Positions 25,785 to 33,744 of a DNA stretch of 64,000 nt are shown piece by piece. The stretch spans positions 62,001 through 126,000 of the forward strand of contig JAJEEK010000109.1 of the NCBI GenBank assembly GCA_022821065.1, read 5' to 3'. A program made the translations under genes and the position numbers. Below the pieces are notes generated by a model. It was not told the origin of the DNA, made no database searches, and saw only the letters and a program-made list of their open reading frames with translations. Source of the stretch: Candidatus Poribacteria bacterium (lineage in GTDB: Bacteria > Poribacteria > WGA-4E > WGA-3G). Each line of letters opens with the position of its first letter. Position 1 is the first letter of the stretch.

Positions 25785-28700
25785 CTACAATTCGGGCAAA
25801 CTCTTAACAATTTCCACAGTCTTTAGGCTGACGGTGATAACACGCGCAATTAAATCCACAATATACCGAGGCTCGTCGGCGCGGTTCGGATCGTTGACGA
25901 TGCCGCTGCGTTTGTCTGTCTTGACACGATACTGATCCACGATCCACTCCAACGCAGAACGTGTGCCTAACCGATAGTCAAATACCTCCGCAGGGATACC
26001 ATCCAACGTCAAGAAATCGTTATATTTTAGCTGCGTCTTGTCTTTAGAGAGTTTCATCTTCTCCACATCCCAATTGACCTGCATGCCGGGGGTTTCAACC
26101 TTTCGGAGTTTATCGTATTTCGGAACGGATTCATAGTTGACGTGGAGGTCCGCTAACGCCGCACCGGCTTTGACGAATCCCCAGAAGTCCTTAGCAAAGG
26201 GGATATGCGGCAGGTCGCGCTTGAGGTTCATCTCGTATTTCTCACGGTAAACAGGATGATGCAAGAGGGCGTAGGTATAGTGGAAGATATCCCACTTGGT
26301 AATAGTATCATCGCTATAGTGGGTTCGGAATTCCGCCAATGCCCAATCGGTGATGTTTTCTTGTCGGTTCGTGCCGTCTTCGTTGTAGGTATAGAAAGGA
26401 AAACATTGGGAATCGCCTGTGAGATGTACATCTGCCAACTGCTGTGTCATCAAGCAATGAAATGACTTCTTACTTCCGGGTGCCTTGACACAAATTACTC
26501 TATTTTCTGTCTCTGTCTCTGGTGTAGGGAAGATAGATGGAAAAACATACACGACATCGTTTATTGTTCGGTCAAAATAAAGATTTGATTTCGTAAACGG
26601 ACGATAGACGGATGTTCTTACCTTATGTTCCTCATACTTAGTAACTGTGCCCCGTTTTAATTTCACTTTTAGGTCGCGACTCCAACTGATTTTTGTGTCA
26701 TCATACACAACAAAATTATCAACGTTGATTTCCTTCTGATTTTCTTGACGTTTCCACCTATCCACCTCTGTGTTGTACGTATCACTCATCCGCAGAATAT
26801 TTTCAGTGAGGACGTTTTGATTAAAGTTGTAAGCCCACGCATCGCGACAGGTTATAACCCCGCGACTATAAGTCTTAAAAACCACATCTGTCGTAGTACC
26901 CTTTTTCGCTTTTGCCTCTTTTGTGCCCATCGGAATAAAGGTGTCAAATTCAGCGTGGAGACCTTCCGTGAGCCATGTATAACGGCTGTCAGGTGTTACC
27001 CGTCGCCAGTCAATGTTTTGACAATGCTCTTTTGAATCGAGATAGTGATATTTATCTTCCTTCCGCCAAAATTCGTCAACATGCGCGTAAAAGATTTCGG
27101 AAGGCTTCGCTTTAGGTTTTGAACCGTTACTACCAGTACCTTTCTTGACGAAAAAGTTGATACTCACGCCGACTTGAATCCCAAAGACATTATGCGTTGT
27201 TCCTGACAACTTCGGATTCTTACGGACGTTCCCAGCCAAATCCAGAATGTAGATTGTGTTGAAATCGTCTGCAAGATGTTTCCGCATCCCATCAAATGCG
27301 ATACCGTCAAGAAACCCATTGTTCGTCACAAATGCGACAACGCCTTCGTTTCCAATGCGTTTTGATGCCCACAGAATCGCTTTCACATACGGATCCGAGA
27401 GCGCATTTTTATTTCTCGCTTTTGAGTCTTGGGAATACGTCTCCTTTAGCAGCGCGTCTATCGTCTTATATTTCCGATTTTTATTGTTGTCGTTTTCATT
27501 AATCTGCCCCATATTGTAAGGTGGGTTACCGATAACGACAAACATATCCGCCTCTTTCTGCCGCTCCACCCGTTTTGTGTTCTCACGCGTGAAGAGTTCG
27601 CCTTGTTGCTGCTCAAGCAACTCAAACGTATCCGCAAGCGCGATGCCCTCAAACGGCAGATACGTCCCCGTGCGTTGAAAGTATTCCTGCTCGATGTTCA
27701 GACTGGCGATATAGTAGGGCAGGAGCATCACCTCGTTGCAATGCAGCTCGTGGCGGTATTTCTCCTCCAATGCGGTGCCTTGGATGTCCTGCATGAGCCG
27801 GACGATGAAATTGCCAGTGCCGACAAACGGATCGATAATATGCACGCCGGTATCCGATAACGACCGACCAAACTCAGTTTTCAAGATGTGTTCAACGCTA
27901 TTCACCATGAAATCGACGATCGGTTGCGGCGTATAGACGATGCCGTGCGTATCCGCGACGTCTTCAGAGAACCCTTGAAAGAATTTCTCATAGAACGCAT
28001 TGAGGAAGTGCTGTTTTTGGGCGAAGTCTTTGCAGAGCGTTGCTGCCTGCTCGATAGCAACATAAAACCGATCTAAGGGTTCAAGAAACACGTCTCGACT
28101 CACCTCATGCCGCATGAGGGCGTAGCTGACGTTTTCAATCTCACGGGCGATAATGTTCCGGTGGGTAAAGTCTGACCGATTGAAAACGGTACGGAAAATA
28201 CGTTCAGTAAGGATGTGTTGAATGAGCATCTCCTCGACAGCATCTTGTGAGAGTTCCGGGTTAATGGAGGCGCGGCAGATGTCATAGAAATCGGTGAACG
28301 CCTCCTTAAACGTCGGATCCATTTCGTGGCGTTGATCAATAAGTGCTTTCAATGCGCTTGCGAGGTCCGGTACATACGCTCTGAAATCGGAGACAGCCGT
28401 TTGCCAATTGTCAAGCGCGGGCGGGACGTAAGAAAATAGATATTGAAGTGCAGCAATCAGGCGTGCCGGTTCGGTGATGTCCACGTCTAATGCGACCTGT
28501 CCATTTTGGTATAGGATGGCGCGCTGCGGTGTTTGGAAAAGGATATTGTCGAGTGGATAACCTGCCTCACGCTTCTCCACTACTGCTTTAAGGAGATCGT
28601 CATCTATATCCTTTGCTTCCCAATAGGCGAAGGGGAGTCCGTATTCATCGAGGACTGCGCCATCAATGACGATCCGGTTGCCCTTTGGCGTGTGCATCCC

Positions 28701-28871
28701 ATATTGCGGGATGAGCGTAGCGTCTATTTGTTTTGCACAGGTATCCAGTAAGAAGGCAAAGGGGTTGCTGACCGCGCCTTCGTGTGTTGCATTGTGTTGA
28801 TCGTATTGCTGGAGCGTACCGTAATAGTCTCGGATCGGTTTATGAGAGGGTTTTAGGTTCAGTTTCGGCAT
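25785..28871 (-). CDS. One-chain restriction-modification enzyme (nuclease, N6-adenine methylase, target recognition; type ISP-like without helicase)
   Basis: 1028 residues. N-terminal PD-(D/E)xK-like nuclease: D70 in RIVIDGAVLDEYG, then E85-A-K87 in FAYWEAKD. The methylase domain has motif I D347PFVGTG353 and motif IV N449PPY452 (gamma-class order), preceded by THGIVYTPQPIVDFM. The C-terminus (LDGIPAEVFDYRLGTRSALEWIVDQYRVKTDKRSGI) is the block I know from type ISP (LlaGI-like) enzymes. No helicase motifs (no Walker A or DExx) are seen between nuclease and methylase, so it is more like a type IIG/L-style enzyme built of ISP parts. Downstream of, and codirectional with, a small antitoxin-like gene. 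Confidence 0.85.
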   Translation of the reverse strand: MPKLNLKPSHKPIRDYYGTLQQYDQHNATHEGAVSNPFAFLLDTCAKQIDATLIPQYGMHTPKGNRIVIDGAVLDEYGLPFAYWEAKDIDDDLLKAVVEKREAGYPLDNILFQTPQRAILYQNGQVALDVDITEPARLIAALQYLFSYVPPALDNWQTAVSDFRAYVPDLASALKALIDQRHEMDPTFKEAFTDFYDICRASINPELSQDAVEEMLIQHILTERIFRTVFNRSDFTHRNIIAREIENVSYALMRHEVSRDVFLEPLDRFYVAIEQAATLCKDFAQKQHFLNAFYEKFFQGFSEDVADTHGIVYTPQPIVDFMVNSVEHILKTEFGRSLSDTGVHIIDPFVGTGNFIVRLMQDIQGTALEEKYRHELHCNEVMLLPYYIASLNIEQEYFQRTGTYLPFEGIALADTFELLEQQQGELFTRENTKRVERQKEADMFVVIGNPPYNMGQINENDNNKNRKYKTIDALLKETYSQDSKARNKNALSDPYVKAILWASKRIGNEGVVAFVTNNGFLDGIAFDGMRKHLADDFNTIYILDLAGNVRKNPKLSGTTHNVFGIQVGVSINFFVKKGTGSNGSKPKAKPSEIFYAHVDEFWRKEDKYHYLDSKEHCQNIDWRRVTPDSRYTWLTEGLHAEFDTFIPMGTKEAKAKKGTTTDVVFKTYSRGVITCRDAWAYNFNQNVLTENILRMSDTYNTEVDRWKRQENQKEINVDNFVVYDDTKISWSRDLKVKLKRGTVTKYEEHKVRTSVYRPFTKSNLYFDRTINDVVYVFPSIFPTPETETENRVICVKAPGSKKSFHCLMTQQLADVHLTGDSQCFPFYTYNEDGTNRQENITDWALAEFRTHYSDDTITKWDIFHYTYALLHHPVYREKYEMNLKRDLPHIPFAKDFWGFVKAGAALADLHVNYESVPKYDKLRKVETPGMQVNWDVEKMKLSKDKTQLKYNDFLTLDGIPAEVFDYRLGTRSALEWIVDQYRVKTDKRSGIVNDPNRADEPRYIVDLIARVITVSLKTVEIVKSLPEL

Positions 28872-28919
28872 AGGGATATGATAGCGGATTTAAGGGGTTG
28901 GTATCCAGGACGATATGCA

Positions 28920-29219
28920 TCAGGACGGTAATTTACTCCTTTTATGTATTTTCTCGGCGCGTGCCTCGACAATTGCTTGCTCGATATCGTCTTGTGCTTC
29001 TTCTTGACTCACGCCTGGCACTTTTTCCCATATTCTGTCCAATACCGAGAAAGCTTGCTCTCGCTGCTGAAGCATCTCTTGATATGCTTCGATTGGAACA
29101 ATCGCGGCGAGTGGTGTGTCGGCGCGTTTGACTATCAGCCGATCCCCGTTACGGTGGACCCCGTCGAGCAATTCACCAAGTTTCTGATGTAATTCTGTTG
29201 TTGAAACTTCTTTTTTCAT
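28920..29219 (-). CDS. Phd/YefM-family antitoxin without visible toxin
   Basis: About 99 residues from the inner ATG at 29219; an upstream in-frame ATG at 29231 is possible. MKKEVSTTELHQKLGELLDGVHRNGDRLIVKRADTPLAAIVPIEAYQEM has the Phd/YefM layout: short strand, helix, then the I-V-x-R and P-x-A-I/V-V-P strands forming the DNA-binding dimer. The C-terminus is helical and charged. No toxin-sized gene follows or precedes it; the next gene, 48 bases downstream on the same strand, is the restriction-modification enzyme. It may regulate that gene or be a leftover of a toxin pair. The upstream side is bordered by a small mobile element. Confidence 0.75.
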   Translation of the reverse strand: MKKEVSTTELHQKLGELLDGVHRNGDRLIVKRADTPLAAIVPIEAYQEMLQQREQAFSVLDRIWEKVPGVSQEEAQDDIEQAIVEARAEKIHKRSKLPS

Positions 29220-29234
29220 TGTTCTCTCCAATTA

Positions 29235-29600
29235 CTAAAGTTTGGACAATTTATATCGGTCGAACGTTATGTTTTTCAACGTTTTTTATTTTTTCATGAG
29301 TTTTGAATGTGGATATAAGATCCGAAAAAGCATATCTATGCGCCTCACAGGCATCTTGACATAGCACTCCGCTGGAGTGCAGCCGATGTTCAATGAATAT
29401 CCTATAGACATGTTGCTCCGCTGGAGCAAGGAGACCGATTTTTTCAGAGACACCCTTTCAACGCTTTGCGTCTATAGGTTGGACCTCGGTTTATAGGTTT
29501 CGGTTCCTCACGCCAGAGGCGTGATATGTCTATAGAAACAGGTTGTAGACATTCTCGCACTCCAGCGGAGTGCTATGTCTGAAAATTGTCCAAACTTTAG
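29235..29600. mobile_element. 366-bp non-autonomous element, 18-bp TIR, 8-bp target duplication
   Basis: CTAAAGTTTGGACAATTT at 29235-29252 is repeated in exact inverse at 29583-29600. The 8-bp direct repeat TCCAATTA flanks it on both sides (29227-29234 and 29601-29608). Inside are four hairpins: GCACTCC-GCT-GGAGTGC (29364-29380), TTGCTCC-GCT-GGAGCAA (29413-29429), TCACGCC-AGA-GGCGTGA (29508-29524) and GCACTCC-AGC-GGAGTGC (29557-29573). The last is the inverse of the first. No open frame for a transposase. It fills most of the 590-base gap between the antitoxin and the next gene. A decayed single end like this lies at 44900. Confidence 0.85.
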
Positions 29601-29710
29601 TCCAATTAGTGTTGTTAGTATACAAGGCGGGAAGTGTATTACAAAGTATATCATAGATTCCCCGAAAAATCAAAGGTTTTTGGGCTGTCTACGCTACCTG
29701 ACTTGTCAAT

Positions 29711-29739
29711 TTGACATCGTCTCAGAAATCTGCTACACT
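29711..29739 (+). promoter_or_regulatory. Promoter for the SDR gene at 29824
   Basis: TTGACA (29711-29716), a 17-base spacer and TACACT (29734-29739), about 85 bases before the start codon and outside the mobile element. Confidence 0.55.
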
Positions 29740-29823
29740 CTGCACACCTCAATAGACACCACAAATTGAACCTTTATGAACATACCTATAAGAAATAACA
29801 AAATGCAAAGGAGTTATACCTGA

Positions 29824-30660
29824 ATGTACAACTTAGATGGAAAAGTCGCTTTGGTGACAGGCGCGGGGGGTAAAAACGGCATCGGACGGGCGATTGCGAC
29901 GCGCTTGGCGAAAGAGGGTGCCGATGTCGCCGTCAACGATATTACCGAGCATCCGTACGTAGCAGATCAAACGGACTGGCAAGGGCTGCCCGATGTCGTC
30001 CGCGAAATTGAAGCGATGGGACGACGTGCGATCAGCGTCGTAGCAGACGTTTCGGATGCAAAACAGGTCGCCGAAATGGTAGACAAAACCGTTACACATT
30101 TCGGCAAAATCGATATTCTCGTCAACAACGCTGGTACGAAAGCCGATAAAGATCGGGTGCTTGTCGTTGATCTTACCGAAGCGGATTGGGATCGGGTGCA
30201 ACGGGTCAATGTGAAAGGCGTGTTTCTCTGTTCTCAGGCGACGGCACGCCATCTCGTTAAGCAGGGAACGGGTGGTAAGATTATCAACATCTCGTCAATA
30301 ACCGGTAAACAAGGCTCAGCACGCTACGCCGCGTATAGTGCTTCAAAGTTCGCCGTGATCGGTTTCACGCAGTCGCTTGCACATGAATTGGCACCTTATG
30401 GTGTTAATGTGAACGCAATCTGTCCGAGCCTTGTGGATACGGAGCGCGTCGGGCATTTGGCAGCTGCCTTGATGCCGGAAAACCTCTCTCCCGACGAACA
30501 ACGCGCAGAATTCGCAGGACGTGCCGAAGCATCGGTACCGTTAGGAAGACTCGCCGAAGGCGAAGACGTCGCCAAAATGGCAGCATTCCTCGCTTCAGAC
30601 GAAGCCGCGTATCTAACAGGACTCGCCGTCACGGTCGCTGGCGGTTCGATGATGTATTAG
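29824..30660 (+). CDS. Short-chain dehydrogenase/reductase (complete active site)
   Basis: 278 residues. Cofactor turn TGAGGKNGIGRAIA, DILVNNAGTKAD, catalytic Ser in INISSITG and the full YxxxK as Y-S-A-S-K, then VNAICPSLVDTERV and a C-terminal LTGLAVTVAGG. An NAD(P)-dependent alcohol/ketone oxidoreductase, 3-oxoacyl-ACP-reductase-like; substrate unknown. The SD is AAAGGAG about 12 bases before the ATG. The stop codon overlaps the stop of the convergent gene on the other strand. Confidence 0.85.
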   Translation: MYNLDGKVALVTGAGGKNGIGRAIATRLAKEGADVAVNDITEHPYVADQTDWQGLPDVVREIEAMGRRAISVVADVSDAKQVAEMVDKTVTHFGKIDILVNNAGTKADKDRVLVVDLTEADWDRVQRVNVKGVFLCSQATARHLVKQGTGGKIINISSITGKQGSARYAAYSASKFAVIGFTQSLAHELAPYGVNVNAICPSLVDTERVGHLAAALMPENLSPDEQRAEFAGRAEASVPLGRLAEGEDVAKMAAFLASDEAAYLTGLAVTVAGGSMMY

Positions 30661-31505
30661 CGTAGAATCCGTTGATCGCTGAGGTCTTTTCCCCCGACGG
30701 TTCTCACAATAGAAGCACCTCGCCACTCCTTGATTTCCAGTTCATGGAAGGCATTGACGATGTTGTATTGTGTTGGCAGGTCTTCCCAACGGGCTTTGTG
30801 GAATTGCACCGTACCTTCACCGCGCCAATGCTCCTTTACAACTCGGTTCGGCGCACTTGCCGGTGTTAGCACGGCGTAGGCGACATCGGCGACACCCCAT
30901 TCACCGGTTCTCGGCATATATTTATAGTGGAGGGTGCCGGTAAGCCGTTGTTCGGCACCCGGTTGTTTTCGAGGCGCGGACGGCGGCTGCACCTGTACCC
31001 GCTCCGTCGCTTTCACGTGCATGTCCATAAACTTAAAACCGAGCCAACTGGCGGTGCAGTGCGTCTCACCGTTGAAAGTTAGCGGTTCCGGCAGTTCGCA
31101 ATAGATTTTGGAGAACCCTAATTCCTCGCGTCCTGTCAAAATCGGATCCGTCAGATTTTCCCAGAGTACCGTCAAGAACGATCCTGTCGCGCGGTCAACT
31201 TCGCCGTTGAAAGCTGCGGGGAAACTAACCCCAAGGGTGTTATAGCCGCGGCCTGCTAACCACTCAATTTCCTTCATATAGCCTCCAGACACGGATACGA
31301 CAGGTTCGCCGTTCAGCGAGAACCCTGGGGGCAGAAAAGCCTCCAGCTGCTCGCTATTTGTTAGGAAACTGACTGTGATTGAGGTCGATTTCGGGTTGTC
31401 TTTACATTCAAATTTTCTGCCATCGGGTCCGTATCTCGGTCCTGTTCTCGGTCCAAAGTGCGTCGGCATCCGGTACATTGCGTTTGGGTCAAACTTGTAT
31501 CCCAT
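30657..31505 (-). CDS. Acetoacetate decarboxylase family protein
   Basis: 282 residues. Seen: ITVSFLTNSEQLEAFLPPGFSLNGEPVVSVSGGYMKEIEWLAGRGYNTLGV, then TGREELGFSKIYCELPEP. In known decarboxylases the Schiff-base lysine lies in the segment after G-R-E, and a single Lys is present there (FSK), so chemistry is possible but not certain. Many relatives are not true decarboxylases. SD GGAGGG before the ATG. It overlaps the convergent SDR gene by four bases at the stop codons. Confidence 0.75.
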   Translation of the reverse strand: MGYKFDPNAMYRMPTHFGPRTGPRYGPDGRKFECKDNPKSTSITVSFLTNSEQLEAFLPPGFSLNGEPVVSVSGGYMKEIEWLAGRGYNTLGVSFPAAFNGEVDRATGSFLTVLWENLTDPILTGREELGFSKIYCELPEPLTFNGETHCTASWLGFKFMDMHVKATERVQVQPPSAPRKQPGAEQRLTGTLHYKYMPRTGEWGVADVAYAVLTPASAPNRVVKEHWRGEGTVQFHKARWEDLPTQYNIVNAFHELEIKEWRGASIVRTVGGKDLSDQRILR

Positions 31506-31603
31506 CTAATTCCCTCCATCTTTTTGGTAATGATGCTTTCATTGTATCAGTACGCGTTGAGATGTCAAGTACGAATCAGGTGCCATTTTGTTCACTCATA
31601 GAT

Positions 31604-31724
31604 AGGACTTACGCAATTTTGGCAGTAGGCGGCTATGTTAGGTGAAATTTCTCGGAAAACATAGCGTTCTTGTGTCACAAACTAACAGTTTGTGGTACAA
31701 AAGAGTGTGATGCGTGAGTCCTAA
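31604..31724. mobile_element. MITE-like element, copy B (121 bp)
   Basis: Ends TAGGACTTACGCA (31604-31616) and TGCGTGAGTCCTA (31712-31724), one mismatch between the arms. Flanks ATAGA (31599-31603) and ATAGG (31725-31729) match at four of five bases, consistent with an older 5-bp target duplication. The internal CACAAACT-AAC-AGTTTGTG hairpin is kept. It lies upstream of the broken gene at 31822. Confidence 0.75.
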
Positions 31725-31821
31725 TAGGATCAATTTTCGAGTTGCGCATCCGAATTTCTGTGTGATATTATATATCCAAGACCTCAATTGAATATAAAAA
31801 TAAAACAAGAAAGGGAAATTC

Positions 31822-32243
31822 ATGAAAATAGAAAAAAAGGTGGGAGTTGCGATTCTCGTCCTCTTTTTTTCTGGAAACGCCGTAGGCGTATTTGCGAATG
31901 GAACTCACACCTCTTCAGACGAAAAATCCACTGACCAAACAACATCAACTCGACCGGATAGCCATGCCCCGCTCGGTGTTATGGGGGACCATGCACACGG
32001 CGCAGGAGAACTGATGCTCTCGTACCGATTCATGGGGATGGCGATGGAAGAACTTGTGGAACACGCGCGAACTTAGCCGCGGGTGTAAATTTCATCGTGC
32101 CGGACAGGTTCGGCAGTATTTTGGCAGGTCAACGGTTCGCTGTTGAACTTCAGATGCCTGTCTATCAGAACCTTGACGGTCCCCAGATGGCGTTAGGATG
32201 GACAATCGTTGCCGGTTGGCAGTACGTTTTTAGCTTATGGTAA
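31822..32243 (+). pseudogene. Remnant of an outer-membrane-type gene, middle deleted
   Basis: The head (31822-32076) encodes a signal peptide ([20 protein letters not shown]) and a His/Met-rich start, [31 protein letters not shown]. This is how a family of outer-membrane barrel proteins begins, in my memory of relatives several hundred residues long. The frame then shifts. From about 32067 another frame gives NFIVPDRFGSILAGQRFAVELQMPVYQ and ends LGWTIVAGWQYVFSLW at the TAA of 32241-32243, a typical barrel C-terminus ending in an aromatic residue. So front and back remain and the middle is gone. SD AGAAAGGGAAATTC is intact. Confidence 0.7.
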
Positions 32244-32292
32244 ACATTTTTTGAACTATGCCATAAAACTGAAAGGAACAATTTGACTCTCT

Positions 32293-33546
32293 ATGCGTAT
32301 AAAATACAGCACATACACAGCGTTAATAATCATTATTATCACGGCATGCCTCATGAGCGGTTGTGAAAGAATCCCGACACAGGTTGTTGTCCCAGAAGCA
32401 CCTGTTGTCCCAGAAGCACCTGAAGAAAAATTTTTCATCCCAACTCTCGATATCTCTGAAAAAGATGGGAGCGGTCTGACGATCGCAGTTGCCGCTATCT
32501 CTGAAAAAGATGGGAGCGGTCTGGCGGGTGAAGCCGTATTCATTGAAACAGATGGAGTGGTTCACGTCAGGATTGAAATCCAGAATGCGACGCCGGGTTT
32601 GCACGCCACGCATCTCCATGAAGGCACTTGCACCGATGTGGACCCGCACTGGCATCCTATGGGGGTTCCTGCAGGGATGGTCGGTGTCCCCGTCGCCGAA
32701 GCAACACCTGAAATGCCGCCTATCGGGGTCGGCGAAATCGGCAACATTTCAGTCGGTGAAGATGGGACAGGTGCCTTAGAATTTGCAACGCCGCTCTGGT
32801 CCCTTGGTGGTGAACCGAGTACCGATATTCTCGGTAAGTTGATGCTTATCCACGAAACAGGCGACACGTTCCAGACCCATCCGCATGCAGGCACAGCCGC
32901 GCATACTCACAATACAGCACCAATGCAGATGGAAACGGAGATGGCAATGGTGGAAGCCGCGCACGTTTGCACGCTGACAGTGCTTGGTCAACAGGTTGAC
33001 TTGGAACTCGATCACCATCTTCCGGGCGAGACAATGGATCAGCATAGCCACGATCCGCTGGAGTTGATGCTGAGTTGCTTCTTTACTGCCGAACAACTGC
33101 TGGATCTGGAATTTTTATCTGTGATTCAGATGACGGAATCGCCAGAGTTTCAAGCACTTTTGGGAAGTAGATCGAGCGGCTTGGCTGCTTACCACGATTT
33201 TCTGCTGTCTCAAGGCGCACCTATCGATCCCGATTTCTTCACCAATCAGTATCGTAGCACTTTCGAGACCGGAGCCCCTGAAGCATTTGAACAGGAGATG
33301 CGAATGCGGTTAGTGCACCTCTACATCGCGTCAGGGATAGATTTTGAAAATCCTGCTGATATTGTTGGCTATAACCATCTCCTCACCACTTTTCTGGATG
33401 CTCGGACGACCGCGTGGGTGTTAGGCTATTTCCAAGGAGACGATACAACGTTCGGTGAGTGGATTGTTACGGTGCTTAAAGACATGCAAGTGAGAGCAGG
33501 TGGCGGCGCACGCATCGGCTGCGGTGTGATTGCATTGATACAATGA
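32293..33546 (+). CDS. Lipoprotein with Cu/Zn superoxide-dismutase-like domain
   Basis: 417 residues. Lipoprotein signal MRIKYSTYTALIIIIITACLMSGC. After a linker with two tandem duplications (18 bp at 32386-32421; 45-bp period from 32451) comes a CuZn-SOD-like region: VHVRIEIQNATPGLHATHLHEGTCTDVDPHWHPMG, later HETGDTFQTHPHAGTAAHTHNTAP, rich in His that could bind metal. The match to the usual H-x-H-E and downstream ligand pattern is partial. The last 170 residues (LELMLSCFFTAEQLLDLEFLSV and on) are helical and unrecognised. SD AAGGA lies 15 bases upstream, rather far. Neighbours also hint at a metal theme. Confidence 0.65.
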   Translation: MRIKYSTYTALIIIIITACLMSGCERIPTQVVVPEAPVVPEAPEEKFFIPTLDISEKDGSGLTIAVAAISEKDGSGLAGEAVFIETDGVVHVRIEIQNATPGLHATHLHEGTCTDVDPHWHPMGVPAGMVGVPVAEATPEMPPIGVGEIGNISVGEDGTGALEFATPLWSLGGEPSTDILGKLMLIHETGDTFQTHPHAGTAAHTHNTAPMQMETEMAMVEAAHVCTLTVLGQQVDLELDHHLPGETMDQHSHDPLELMLSCFFTAEQLLDLEFLSVIQMTESPEFQALLGSRSSGLAAYHDFLLSQGAPIDPDFFTNQYRSTFETGAPEAFEQEMRMRLVHLYIASGIDFENPADIVGYNHLLTTFLDARTTAWVLGYFQGDDTTFGEWIVTVLKDMQVRAGGGARIGCGVIALIQ

Positions 33547-33608
33547 ACGGTTCAAATTTCTTGAATTAAACGCCACGTTATGGTATCATGCCACAAATCC
33601 TAAACGGA

Positions 33609-33731
33609 TAGGACTTACGCAATTTTGACTATAGTTCGTTTTGTTAGATGAAATTTTTCGGAAAACACAGCGTTTTTTGTGTCACAAACTAACAGTTTGT
33701 GGCACAAAAAGAGGATTATGCGTAAGTCCTG
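33609..33731. mobile_element. MITE-like element, copy C (123 bp, 5-bp target duplication)
   Basis: AGGACTTACGCA (33610-33621) and TGCGTAAGTCCT (33719-33730) are exact inverse arms. ACGGA flanks at 33604-33608 and 33732-33736 are a perfect 5-bp duplication. The internal hairpin is present. The right flank duplication overlaps the GGAG ribosome binding site of the next gene (33734-33737), so the insertion landed directly before a translation start. Confidence 0.8.
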
Positions 33732-33744
33732 ACGGAGTGAATGC

